A stretch of 22,500 bases of DNA from Symbiodinium natans (Eukaryota > Sar > Dinophyceae > Suessiales > Symbiodiniaceae): NCBI GenBank assembly GCA_905221605.1, contig CAJNDS010000213.1:198212-220711 (forward strand), in the 5' to 3' direction. The notes below the pieces were generated by a model. That model saw only the letters and a list, made by a program, of their open reading frames with translations. It had not been told where the DNA came from and made no database searches. The first letter of the stretch is position 1. Each line of letters starts with the position of its first letter. The translations under genes and the position numbers were made by a program. Below, piece by piece: positions 8,405 to 17,700 of this stretch.

Positions 8405-8493
8405 CTCAAACCCTAAGCCCTAAACCCTAAAGCTTAAACCCTAAACCCTAAACCCTAAACCCCAAACCCCAAACCCTAAACCCTAAACCCTAA
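8405..8493. repeat. CCCTAAA/CCCCAAA array (unit E, left arm)
   Basis: About 12 C-strand heptamers including two CCCCAAA units. An 84-bp GC-rich spacer follows, containing nested short stems (CTCCG with CGGAG, CCTCT with AGAGG, between 8532 and 8578). Confidence 0.95.
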
Positions 8494-8576
8494 GGCAGGC
8501 TCCTGTTCCGGCTCGCACTTCGACTGGAGCTCCTCCGCCTCTCTTGATCAACCAGAGGGGCTTCGGAGTTATGGTG

Positions 8577-8672
8577 AGTTTAGGGTTTAGGGTTTGGGGT
8601 TTAGGGTTTGGGGTTTAGGGTTTAGGGTTTGGGGTTGGGGGTTTCGGGTTTCGGGTTTCGGGTTTCGGGTTT
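8577..8672. repeat. TTTAGGG/TTTGGGG/TTTCGGG array (unit E, right arm)
   Basis: Alternating TTTAGGG and TTTGGGG units, then a homogeneous block of four TTTCGGG units (about 8640-8670). Confidence 0.95.
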
Positions 8673-9280
8673 ACACGGTTGAGGATATAGTGTTTGTGGC
8701 TTAGGATTCGCCGCACCATTGAGAGGACGGGGACAATGCGTATAGGCCTTCATGAGCCGAGCCGCCAAAAAAATCACCCACTTCCGCTGTTCAACCGCTC
8801 AAAACAGTAGACTCTCAAAGCCTCAAGACCTCAAACCCTAAACCCCCAACCCTCAACCCCCAACCCTAAACCCGAAACCTCCCCCCGGCAAAAATAGCCA
8901 CAAACCCACTACGCCACGAATCCGCCACAAAGAGCCGAGCAAATTCAGAGTCCGGGCCTTGAAAGGGTTTAGGGCTTGGTAAGGTTTAGGCTTACTCCCC
9001 AAACCCTAACCTACCCCCCAAACCCTTTAGGCTGGGTTAAGGGTCATAGGAGCGATGGATCTCTCGTAAAGGCATTTGGGCCCTACAACCTCAACCCTTG
9101 TGAGCCTTGACTAGGGTTTAGGGCTCAGGGTTCAGGGTCAAGCCTAACCCTTGTGATCTTGTGATTAGGGTTGGGAGGGGGGGTCCTGCGCTTCGCTCGA
9201 GCGACTCCCCAGGCTCCATATGGTGCTCTCCTACCCCTCCCGAGACACCGACATCGGGAAGTTATTCCCCTCCCGCGAAG
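8673..9280. other. mostly unique stretch with degenerate CCCTAAA remnants
   Basis: Degenerate C-strand units at 8824-8880 and scattered ones to 9140. 9181-9280 has ordinary open frames on + but no start codon or family match. No gene supported. Confidence 0.5.
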
Positions 9281-9417
9281 ATTAACCCCCCCACCCCCCC
9301 CCCCCCCCCCCCCCCCCCCAATATTAAATACCCCCCCCCCCCCCATATACCATACTATAACTAACTATAATTGGGGGTTATTTAATGTTAGGGGGTAAGG
9401 GGGGAGGGGGGGTTAAT
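9281..9417. mobile_element. poly-C / poly-G foldback
   Basis: Left side: ATTAA, C7, A, C26 (9294-9319), AATATTAAATA, C14. Right side: GGGGG, TTATTTAATGTT, GGGGG, then G-rich to TTAAT. The A/T islands and the C/G runs match as an inverted pair (9320-9335 with 9373-9389, and the outer ATTAACCCCCCC with GGGGGGGTTAAT). The loop is AT-rich. A structural hairpin or MITE-like element, non-coding. Confidence 0.6.
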
Positions 9418-9784
9418 ATTAGGGGGAGGGGATTGCCGAGTTGTTTGTTTAAAGCCCTTTGGAGAGTATTCATGAATAGATTCCCTTGTAGGGAATGTGG
9501 GGACATTAAAATTATCCTCTAAAGCACCACAGAGTTTTGCTTTTTTTCGACTAGATGGTGCGATGAGTACCTTAATTACGCTATTGTCCTGCTTAAACAG
9601 TATGTTATCTTATGCCATTTTCCTGCTACAATGCTTTATGCTAGCTTATGCTAATGTGATATGACACTCGGCTATATTGCAGTTCCATTTTGGTTGGGAC
9701 CCGTGCTTGCCTATTCCGTATGGGAGTCGGCGAGCGGCGCCTCGGATGCTTCACACAAATGGGCTCCCGTTTTGCCACGGGTTT
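9418..9784. other. unique AT-rich stretch, no gene supported
   Basis: Ordinary sequence. A short + frame (about 9690-9780) runs into variant telomere-like repeat and has no family resemblance. Confidence 0.5.
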
Positions 9785-9828
9785 AGGTTTCAGGTTTCAG
9801 GTTTCAGGTTTCAGGTTTAGGGTTTACA
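9781..9828. repeat. TTTCAGG variant array
   Basis: Four consecutive TTTCAGG units flanked by TTTAGG/TTTAGGG, a private variant block not seen elsewhere in the window. Confidence 0.9.
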
Positions 9829-9949
9829 GAAACCGAAAGCCGAAACTTTATGGACATCGAAGCTCAAACCCCTCACTCGCCGCGGATGCCGCGATCCATC
9901 TCCAAGCTCAAGCCCAACAAGCCCACTCTACCAACACAAACTCTACCTA

Positions 9950-10045
9950 GTTGTCCAGTAACCTGGGGGAATTAAAGGTTAACCTTTGGGATTATAAGGG
10001 GATTATACGACTCCAAAAAGGTTAAAGGTTACCTACTCTACTCCT
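9950..10045. other. palindrome-rich segment
   Basis: Contains a perfect 14-bp palindrome AAAGGTTAACCTTT (9974-9987), a direct repeat of GGATTATA, and an outer inverted pair (AGTAACCT near 9958 against AGGTTAC near 10026). Confidence 0.6.
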
Positions 10046-10525
10046 AATTGCTTCAGAACCCCCCCAAAAAAAACACAAAACATATCCTTCCTCATTAAGG
10101 GTAATATAGGGATTATTTTGTTTTATGGGGTTCTTAAGCAAGTAGAAGTCTACCATCGAAAGCCCTAAATCCTGAATTCCACCGTAGCGTTGAGGTCAGG
10201 GTTTAGGTTGTATTGAGGGCACTATAACAAAGACTTGGGGTTTAAACTTTAAACTCTCTCAGACATATGCCCCGAAGCCCCTAACCCTAAACCCGCAACT
10301 CCTGAGCGGCAGTCGGCCTCGCACCTCCCAAAACCCTCAACACTGCAGATTTGTCTTTAGGGTTTAGGGTTTAGGGTGTCCATAAACTCGGGTCGTTACT
10401 GGGGGTTCCCGTGAGAACCATATGTTAGGTTGAACTGCGCCTCAACCCCAAACGCCACGAACGCGAAAAAACTCTCCAAGCCCCCCTGAGCCCTTTAGGT
10501 CTTAAGGCTTCGGATATGTAAACAT
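10046..10525. other. unique stretch with short telomere-type remnants
   Basis: A short TTTAGGG array lies at 10357-10378 and isolated CCCTAAA units near 10282. The 14-base string TTCTTAAGCAAGTA (near 10131) recurs near 10918. No gene supported. Confidence 0.5.
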
Positions 10526-10600
10526 CCCAAACCCTAAACCCTAAACCCCATAATTACCCTAAACCCTAAACCCCAAACCCTAAACCCCAAACCCTAAAAA
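10526..10600. repeat. CCCTAAA/CCCCAAA array (unit F, left arm)
   Basis: C-strand heptamers with CCCCAAA variants and one interruption (CATAATTA). Confidence 0.93.
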
Positions 10601-10616
10601 CCCGCGACCTTGGCCT

Positions 10617-10630
10617 GGAGCTTCGGCTCC
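10617..10630 (+). other. small hairpin with TTCG loop
   Basis: GGAGC, TTCG, GCTCC: a perfect 5-bp stem with a UUCG-type tetraloop if transcribed. It sits in the unit F spacer. Confidence 0.7.
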
Positions 10631-10713
10631 TACCTCGGAAGAAGCAGTGGGAGGAAATCCGGCTTCAGGGCTTTAGGATTTAGGGCATTGCTGCTTTTAA
10701 GAACTCCCAGTTC

Positions 10714-10830
10714 AGGGTTTAGGGTTTAGGGTTTAGGGTTTAGGGTTTAGGGTTTAGGGTTTAGGGTTTAGGGTTTAGGGTTTAGGGTTTAGGGTTTAGG
10801 GTTTAGGGTTTAGGGTTTAGGGTTTAGGGT
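10714..10830. repeat. TTTAGGG array (unit F, right arm), about 16 perfect units
   Basis: Unbroken G-strand heptamers. Confidence 0.98.
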
Positions 10831-11352
10831 AATAATCCTATATTGCCCTTGTGAGGAAGATTTGTTTATTCCGCTTTTCTTTTTCCTTTTTTTTGAGGAA
10901 GGGGGGGGTAGGGCTTGTTCTTAAGCAAGTACTAGATTTGGGGCTTACGCATTTTCAGGGTTTCGGGCAGGGGCTTGGCATTCTGTCAGGGTAGTTTCAT
11001 GGTCCCTTCATAATTATGGGCCCTTCAAAGGGAACCCCATATATATACACCTTATTTACCCTATACAAATCAAGGGCCACACGAGGCCTCGGGCCGAAGG
11101 TGTATAGGTTGTGAGAACAGGCACCCCCCTCCAAATCCTCCCCCCACATTCAGAAATCCTGCCTAAACCCTGAACCCCCTCCCCCTCCCCCTCCCCCCCA
11201 TCCCCCCCCCCCCCCACCGCCCCCCTCGCCCCCCGTACCCCCCCTATCCCTGTCTGTGCGGAAGGGAGGCCGGGGCTGAACTGGTGCGAGCACCGCCGGG
11301 GATGCATTAATGAGGCCTTGAATCTTGAACCTTGAATTCGAAGCCCCCAAAC
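10831..11352. other. unique stretch with C-rich tract
   Basis: 11177-11240 is a degenerate poly-C tract. A perfect 10-bp inverted pair TATACACCTT / AAGGTGTATA lies at 11044-11053 and 11097-11106. Minus-strand Gly-rich open frames over the C tract are low-complexity by-products. Confidence 0.55.
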
Positions 11353-11833
11353 CCCTAAACCCTAAACCTTTTGCCCAAGCTCTCAACCCTCAACCCTCAA
11401 CCTTAAACCCTAATCCCTAGACCCTGAACCCTAAACCCAGCCCTGCATAAGCCCGGAACCCAAAACCCAAAACCCAACCTTATTGCTTGGGGTCCAGCGA
11501 CTTGGGCACTGCGGAATCACCATGCTCACGCGGATGCGCTGGGCCGGGCCGAGGCGGGTCGCGTAGCGTCAAAATTACCCCAGGTGGACTTCTGTAGCAG
11601 GCTCTGACAAACTGAGGCTCTGAACTCTACACCCTGAACCCCCACACCCTGAACCCTACACCCTAAACCCTACAAACCCTGAACCCCAACCCCCTCTATC
11701 AACTGCGGGCTTCTCTTTCGGGGAGCCACCCATCTGACGCCTTTCCCTTAAAACCCTGCACCTCCAAACGAAGATCCCTAAACCCTAAACCCAAGGCGAA
11801 GGTCTGGACCCCCACACCTAAACCCCCCTAAAC
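11353..11833. repeat. degenerate CCCTAAA-type sequence
   Basis: Scattered C-strand units and variants (CCCTCAA, CCCTGAA, CCCTACA, AACCCAA) separated by unique stretches. The last units, ending in CCCCCCTAAAC, abut the first 129-bp repeat of the retrotransposon. Confidence 0.8.
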
Positions 11834-12196
11834 GCTGCTGTTTGGGTTCGAGCTTGGGGTTACCTGAGGCATCCATGGGCCACTGGAGTGAGTGGTCAAA
11901 ACCATGGTTGCCGACGGGCCCTGAGTGAATGCTGATGTTGAATGTGATGTGGTGATGGTGATGCTGTTGTTTGGGTTCGAGCTTGGGGTTACCTGAGGCA
12001 TCTATGGGCCACTGGAGTGAGTGGTCAAAACCATGGTTGCCGACGGGCCCTGAGTGAATGCTGATGTTGAATGTGATGTGGTGATGGTGATGCTGCTGTT
12101 TGGGTTCGAGCTTGGGGTTACCAGAGGCGTCCGTGGGCCACTGGAGTGAGTGGTGAAAACCATGGCTGTCGATGGGCCCTGAGTGGATGCTAATGA
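11834..12196 (+). repeat. 129-bp tandem repeats at the 5' end of the retrotransposon
   Basis: Copies start at 11834, 11963 and 12092, exactly 129 bp apart. The first two differ at only about two bases, and the third is more diverged and stops near 12196. Every copy has an in-frame stop in the readable frame, so they are not coding. Repeated monomers upstream of ORF1 recall the promoter monomers of rodent L1. A promoter role is inference only. Confidence 0.9.
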
Positions 12197-12198
12197 TG

Positions 12199-12244
12199 TT
12201 TTTTTTTGTTAGGACATGAGGCTCTGATTTGTTGTGTTTTGCAG
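12199..12244 (+). promoter_or_regulatory. candidate 3' splice (or trans-splice) acceptors upstream of ORF1
   Basis: Two pyrimidine-rich tracts end in AG: a T run then GTTAG (AG at 12211-12212), and TTGTTGTGTTTTGCAG (AG at 12243-12244). The second is a strong acceptor by consensus. In a dinoflagellate it could receive a spliced leader. Not demonstrated. Confidence 0.35.
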
Positions 12245-12330
12245 AGATTGCGGGCGCTATAGTGTGCCTGCTGGAAGAGCAAAGTTGGAAATCATGAGAC
12301 CTTATGTTATTTTTATTTTTGAAGAGAGGG

Positions 12331-12591
12331 TTTCGAAACCCTGGTCGTCAACTTGACCTGCAGGTCGAGAAGAAATACATATCGGCTGTTAGTTGGTGGG
12401 CCGTGTGCTGAAAGCTGACATTCTGATGCTCAGAATGACGTGGCTGCAGTGCAGTGCCTGCGCATGCTATCAGAATATGCCTGTGTGCAAGTGTGTCGGG
12501 CTCAGGATTTGCAGGCCCGTGTTGTAGGAGTACCTTTCCGCAGCTATGAAAAAAGTGCCTGGGCTCAGACTGCCAAGCGCACCGGTACGTG
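12331..12591 (+). pseudogene. probable broken 5' part of ORF1
   Basis: Upstream of the ORF1 ATG, coding-like sequence occurs in two other frames. Frame 1 is open 12331-12411. Frame 2 is open 12419-12591 and reads naturally (for example RVVGVPFRSYEKSAWAQTAK), overlapping the start of ORF1 before a TGA at 12589-12591. This suggests that the true ORF1 N-terminus is longer and has suffered one or two frameshifts, or that an intron is spliced out. The string GGTACGTGAG at about 12583 would suit a 5' splice site. Frame assignments are seen directly, but the interpretation is inference. Confidence 0.4.
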
Positions 12592-13580
12592 AGCAGCTGT
12601 CCAAAGATTTGAAGGCTTGGTGCAAAAGCACAGGCCACGTGTTGCCGGACACACAAGCCTCCAGTTCAACCGTGCCTGGCACAGAGTCACAAATCTTGAA
12701 TCTGCATAGTGCGGATGTAGACGACGGAGAAGACCGGCAGCCTGACTTCCTACAGTCACCTGAGCCGACCGCTAGACGTTCCCTCAAGCTTTTATCGCCT
12801 GAGGCTGCCGTTGATGTGCCTGATTGGGCTCTTGACTGGGCCGAGGAAATCGAGCTAGCTCATCAACATCAAGCCTTCGTCAAGAACCATGAACATGACG
12901 CAAAGTCTGTGGAGTCATTCGGTGTGCCTTCAAGGTTCGTTGAGCGAACCAAGGGCGGCCAGCTCCTACACAATCGCTCCTTGACTAAGGCCAGGCCAGA
13001 GGGTTGTCAGAACCAGCCATCTGCAATGCCTGCATGGGCCTCTCAATGGGCATCTGAGCTGACGGCTCAGTTCGAGTCCCAAGCTCTATCAACAGTGACG
13101 TTGTCTGCGCATCATCACCTTGGCTCATTTGGGCCAAATGACAGCAAAGTGGACTGGGCAGGTGATCTTCCTTCAGCTCAAGATCTCTTATCGCAAGGTC
13201 GGAAGGCCGTCTACCTGGAACGCTTACGCAAAGCTGAGGACATGCAATGTCAACGTGTTGTCAAGGCAGGTTTGCCTGTCAAAGACATCACAGACATTGC
13301 GACCATTTTGTACGAAGCAGGGCTTTATGGGCCTCCTCACTTCACTAAGGCTCACAAAAGCCGCGGCACTCTCACTGGCATCTTGGTCAAGCCCCAGTTT
13401 GGTGGATGTGTTAGCATTTATGCTAAGACTGGCAAAATCATTGTGGATGGTAGTGCAAATGCCAAGCGACGCATTATAGGGATGCTTTCAACCGTGTCTT
13501 GTCCGGCTCAGAGTGCAACATGCATTGATGATGAGCTCCCCACAGTTCACGCCGTCAAAGCGCGACTTGCTAAGCAGTAG
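12546..13580 (+). CDS. retrotransposon ORF1 protein, unknown family
   Basis: Open for 344 codons from the first ATG after an in-frame stop at 12525 to TAG. No recognisable RRM, CCHC or coiled-coil domain, so the usual ORF1 role (RNA binding, ribonucleoprotein formation) is assumed only from its position upstream of a reverse transcriptase. An internal duplication is visible: residues 91-111 and 161-181 share P-x-W-A-x-x-W-A-x-E and a terminal Q-A, and SFG recurs at 124-126 and 194-196, always exactly 70 residues apart. The C-terminal third (about 270-315) is a denser, Gly-, Val-, Ile- and Lys-rich segment that looks folded. The N-terminus may be incomplete, because coding-like sequence continues upstream in another frame. 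Confidence 0.7.
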   Translation: MKKVPGLRLPSAPVREQLSKDLKAWCKSTGHVLPDTQASSSTVPGTESQILNLHSADVDDGEDRQPDFLQSPEPTARRSLKLLSPEAAVDVPDWALDWAEEIELAHQHQAFVKNHEHDAKSVESFGVPSRFVERTKGGQLLHNRSLTKARPEGCQNQPSAMPAWASQWASELTAQFESQALSTVTLSAHHHLGSFGPNDSKVDWAGDLPSAQDLLSQGRKAVYLERLRKAEDMQCQRVVKAGLPVKDITDIATILYEAGLYGPPHFTKAHKSRGTLTGILVKPQFGGCVSIYAKTGKIIVDGSANAKRRIIGMLSTVSCPAQSATCIDDELPTVHAVKARLAKQ

Positions 13581-13697
13581 TCGGCTGCAGGGCTCCTCGG
13601 CCTACCAATCTCTAATTCAGGTGCTGCTGCTATGAGCCAGTGCCATGACAGAACTCAACGCGAGAGGATACAGGAATGATCATTTCTGCTAGCTTTG

Positions 13698-13956
13698 GCA
13701 TGTGTGTGTGTGTGTTGTGTGGGTGTGTGTGTGTGGGTGTGTGTGTGTGTGGCTGTGCGGGTGTGTGTGTGTGTGGGCGTGCGGGTGTGCGGGTGTGCGG
13801 GTGTGCGGGTGTGCGTGTGCGTGTGCGGTGGCGTGCGGGTGCGTGCGTGTGCTCGTGCGCGTGCTCGTGCGCTTGTGCGTGTGCGCGTGCGTGCGTGCGT
13901 GCGTGTGCCTGTGGGTGTGCCTGTGCCTGTGGGTGTGTGTGTGTGTGTGTGTGTGT

Positions 13957-14028
<72 letters not shown>

Positions 14029-14041
14029 TGTGTGTGTGTGT

Positions 14042-14090
<49 letters not shown>

Positions 14091-14235
14091 TGGTGTGTGT
14101 GGTGTGTGTGGTGTGTGTGGTGTGTGGTGTGTGTGGTGTGTGTGGTGTGTGTGGTGTGTGTGGTGTGTGTGGTGAGTGTGGTGTGTGTGGTGGTGTGTGG
14201 TGTGTGTGGTGTGTGGTGTGTGTGTGTGTGTGTGG

Positions 14236-14330
<95 letters not shown>

Positions 14331-14394
14331 CGCCTGTCTGTTGCTTGCCTGTCTGTTTGTTTGCGTGTGTGTGTGTGTGTGTGTGTGCTGCGAG
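13698..14394. repeat. GT-rich microsatellite tract inside the retrotransposon
   Basis: About 700 bp of (GT)n with blocks of GTGTGCGG, GTGCGTGC, GTGTGTGGT and one CTGTCTGTTTGTTTG stretch. Alternating purine-pyrimidine of this length can adopt Z-form DNA. All six frames are open over parts of it, giving Cys-Val and Thr-His repeat peptides that are not genes. It separates ORF1 from ORF2. Confidence 0.97.
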
Positions 14395-14599
14395 TTTTGC
14401 TCTGCGGTTCTCTCCAGTGTTTTCGGAGGCCCTCTGACTCGACCTGGACTGCTTGTGTGGTGCTGACGGAACAGGGCTCATGTGACACTGCCTGTCTGAA
14501 GCTCATTGACTTGTTTGCTAGGTGTCTTTTTCGAGGGCTGAGCGCCGAGGTTTCTGCCCTTTGCAGCTTTCCTCCTTTTTCTCTTGTCACCACCTCATC

Positions 14600-14791
14600 A
14601 TGGCTGACCTCGAGAGTGAGCTTGTGGCATTCTTCACCAAGGCAGCAGCAGCTAGGAAACTGCTGTGCTTGAGGACACCTTATACGCAGCTTGTGCTCTC
14701 GACGTGGGAGATTATTCAAAGGAACTGCTGGGAACTACGAGACAGTGTTCCTTCAAGGTCTGGCCGGTGGCCGCTTCCCTGCTGCTGTTGA
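14600..14791 (+). pseudogene. probable N-terminal part of ORF2 in a shifted frame
   Basis: ATG at 14600 sits in a good initiation context (ATCATGG) after a long pyrimidine tract. Its frame reads MADLESELVAFFTKAAAARK and ends at a stop at 14789-14791. ORF2 proper is open in the next frame only from 14673 and has no ATG until 14865. The two frames overlap at 14673-14791, where a single-base indel would join them. Either this copy has a frameshift, or programmed frameshifting or an intron is involved. Confidence 0.5.
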
Positions 14792-17700
14792 TGGAGTTAT
14801 AGAAACATGTCGGTCTTGCTTGAAACAAAGCCTCAGATTCGTGGCTGATTGCACTTCTGCTCTGATGGGAAATGTTCCCACACCAGATGACAGTCCGGAA
14901 CCTTTGAGGATTGGCTTAGGCTCGCCTTCAACTACGGGGTGTTTGGACGCCAGTGGCTCCTCTGTCAAGATGAATGTACTGTGCGGCAGCCCAACCTCCA
15001 TTCAGGCAGCTTTTGCAGCAACTGGCCTGCATGCTATTGGCCTGCCAGGCTCGCGGCTCCCATTGAGCCTGAAGCTCCCCAAAGATGCAGGATTCACTTT
15101 GTGCTCAGCAGGGCAGCCAAACTACAACAGTGTTGCTGCTGCTGTGCGTAACGAGTTTTTGTCCTCTTTCAAAAGAGTTGCAGACGTCGGTGGTGACAGG
15201 CGCTTATGGCTGTCCGTGGCTCCCCATGAAGGTGACAGTTTTCTGTGGCTCATCTTTTACCTACCTCCGAGCAATGAAAGTTTATGGTATGAAGAACTTG
15301 CTGGCATTGATGCCGACCTGCTACATCTTCAACAGCAGTCCGCCCTTCCGTTTGTGATCCTGACAGGTGATGCCAACATGCAACCCTCATCGCTTGGCAA
15401 AGGGCCTGACCCCAAACCTGCCCGTGATAAAGCTTTGTCGGCTTTCATGCACAAGTGGTCATTTGACTTGTGCAACACGGGGCAATCTGATGACCCACCT
15501 GTGCCTGTTGCTCTGCCTCGTCGTAAAAAGACCATTTGGGCAGCTTCTAGTGACACTCATCACTGCAACGGTGGGCCTGGAACAAGTCGCACCTTGGACC
15601 TGGTCATGGCGTCCAGTGAGTGCCCCGTCATAGTAACGGTTCACAATGGGGTGCATTGCAAAAACAACTGCACGTGGGATGACTGTTGTGAATTTACAGG
15701 CAGTGACCATTTCCTGGTTGAGGCTCTTATTGACGGCCCGTGTATGCGAGCAGCTGTGCCTGCCCAAATAGCTCTTCCTTCCCACTGGCATGAACCTGCC
15801 CTCTGGGAACATGGTCTCGGCTGCGCAAAGGGTGCCTTGGCTTCTCTATCTGAAACTGTTCATCTTTTGGTTCTTGCAGACCTTTCGCAGCTTGCCAAGA
15901 AGGCTACGCTCCCTGCATGGTTAACATGGTGCATTGATGTACTGGTGCTCCTGCTGAGCATCATTGAGTCTAGTGTCAGGGATGTCTGGGTCGTCTTTGC
16001 AAGGGTAGACAAGCGTAAAAGGCCTCGCGCTGCTGCCTTGCCTGCAGCTCAGCAGGAATCTTTCTCTGAAGACGAACTTGAACGACTGCTTCGTCTAGGA
16101 CAACAAAATGGGATTTGGCCACAGTCGGCCATCTCTACTTGTCTGAGATGGCTCAGGCCTGCGCGTCCTCAACCGCCAGAACGCCTAAACCACGATGGAC
16201 GCCTGCTGACAAGGGCAGCAAGCCATGAGGCATGGATCTCCCAGCTATTTACGCAGGGAAAGTGGCCGACTAGCTACAATGCTGAGTTCCATTCTGAGGT
16301 TTGCCGCCGCGCGCAGGAGTATAGTCGTCAAGCTCGTGCACACATTGGTGAGGGACCCTGGGATGCTGAGATTGACTTCTCTGAGTGGTACAGGGCTGCT
16401 GCAAACATCCAGTCATCGCGCGCTGTCACGCCTTTTCTTTCACATCGAGTTTTGCTAGCTTGTGGCACTAATGAGTGGTGTCATGCCGCTTGGAAACTGC
16501 AACAAGTATGCGGGCCATCATGCCTTGCCTGGCGGCCAGCCTTGTGGAGGCATCGTTTTCTTATTGTCAAGCATAAGAAGGGGCCTGTCTGTCACGAATC
16601 GTCTTTCCGCTTTCTAGGAGTGGCTGAGCTGCATGGTCTTCTTCAAGAAGAAATCCTCATGTCAAGGATCAGCCCTGTCATTCACTCATCTTTTGATTTC
16701 GTTCAAACTGGCTATCGGTTTGATGTTTTGCATCATCATCTCACTCTCTCTGTCCTTCAAGATGACTACAAGTGCTGGCGTCGCGCTTTCTTTGTCATTT
16801 TTGCTGACTTCGTTCACGCGTTTCCGAGGGCATGGCGGGACTTGCTTTTGGTTGAGGCTCGGCACACTGCAGGTATTCGAGATGGGGCCTTCGCTTTACT
16901 AGCTTCGGTCATGAAGTGCGACTTCTGGCGAATTGCGCTAAGTGGCGAGTCTGTTGCCACAGTAGCTGATGGTGTTCCGGAAGGGAGCAAGTACGGACCG
17001 CCCTGCTTCAACTTCTTGCCAAACACGCTTGTTCGCAGAATGCGTGAAGCTCGTTGTGGTCTTGCGACAAGCGCTTGGGTTCCTAAGGCCTGGGCCTCTC
17101 ACACCTGGTCAGGCTTCGGGAGTCCTGACTTGCGCAAGGCACAAAGCATTGCAGACGATATTGCCTCTGGCCGACAGCTGCCCCGTGTAGCTGAGCTGGC
17201 TCGCAATTCTGATCTTGAAGCAACTTGTGCACGTGCTTTAGACTTGCTTGACAATGACAGGATACCCGTTTTGCTGCATGCCGATGATCCCCTCATTTTG
17301 GCGTCCAGCCGAGGAGAAGCGCTTAGGACCCTTGGAGTCATTGCTGCTTGGGCTTGGGACGTCAAGGTTTCTCTCCATTTGGGGCCATCCAAGACTGTAG
17401 TGCAGCAGTGGAGACCAGGCCTGCAGCAATCTGAGACAGTAATTCATCCTTTGCTTTTTCCTCAGCATGCCCCTCTGCTTCCTGCCCCGCTTGAGGGCGT
17501 GCAGGTTCACAAATGGCTCGGACTTAAATGGGCAGTGTGTGGTGAGTGGATGTCTCATGTCACTCCACTTCTAGCACAGTGCTCTGCCACAGTGGACATG
17601 TTGTGTACGTTGTTGACTTCGCAGCGGATCCCACTAGCCTTTGCCGTGCTCATCTGTGACCAGAAGGTTGAGTCGGTCCTTAGGTTTGGTAGGTGGTTGT

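Noticed and set aside
9125-9398. Pro-rich and Gly-rich open frames
   Set aside because: Read across the poly-C tract and foldback; low complexity.
11044-11106. Perfect 10-bp inverted pair as a mobile element
   Set aside because: With a 43-base loop, about one such pair is expected by chance in this window, and no flanking symmetry was found.
11843-11852. tRNA B-box-like GGTTCGAG in the 129-bp repeat
   Set aside because: No A box at the right distance and no cloverleaf can be drawn.
13630-14719. Long open frames (250-354 codons) on both strands
   Set aside because: They translate the GT/CA microsatellite into Cys-Val or Thr-His repeats. Open frames are expected in all phases of such a tract.
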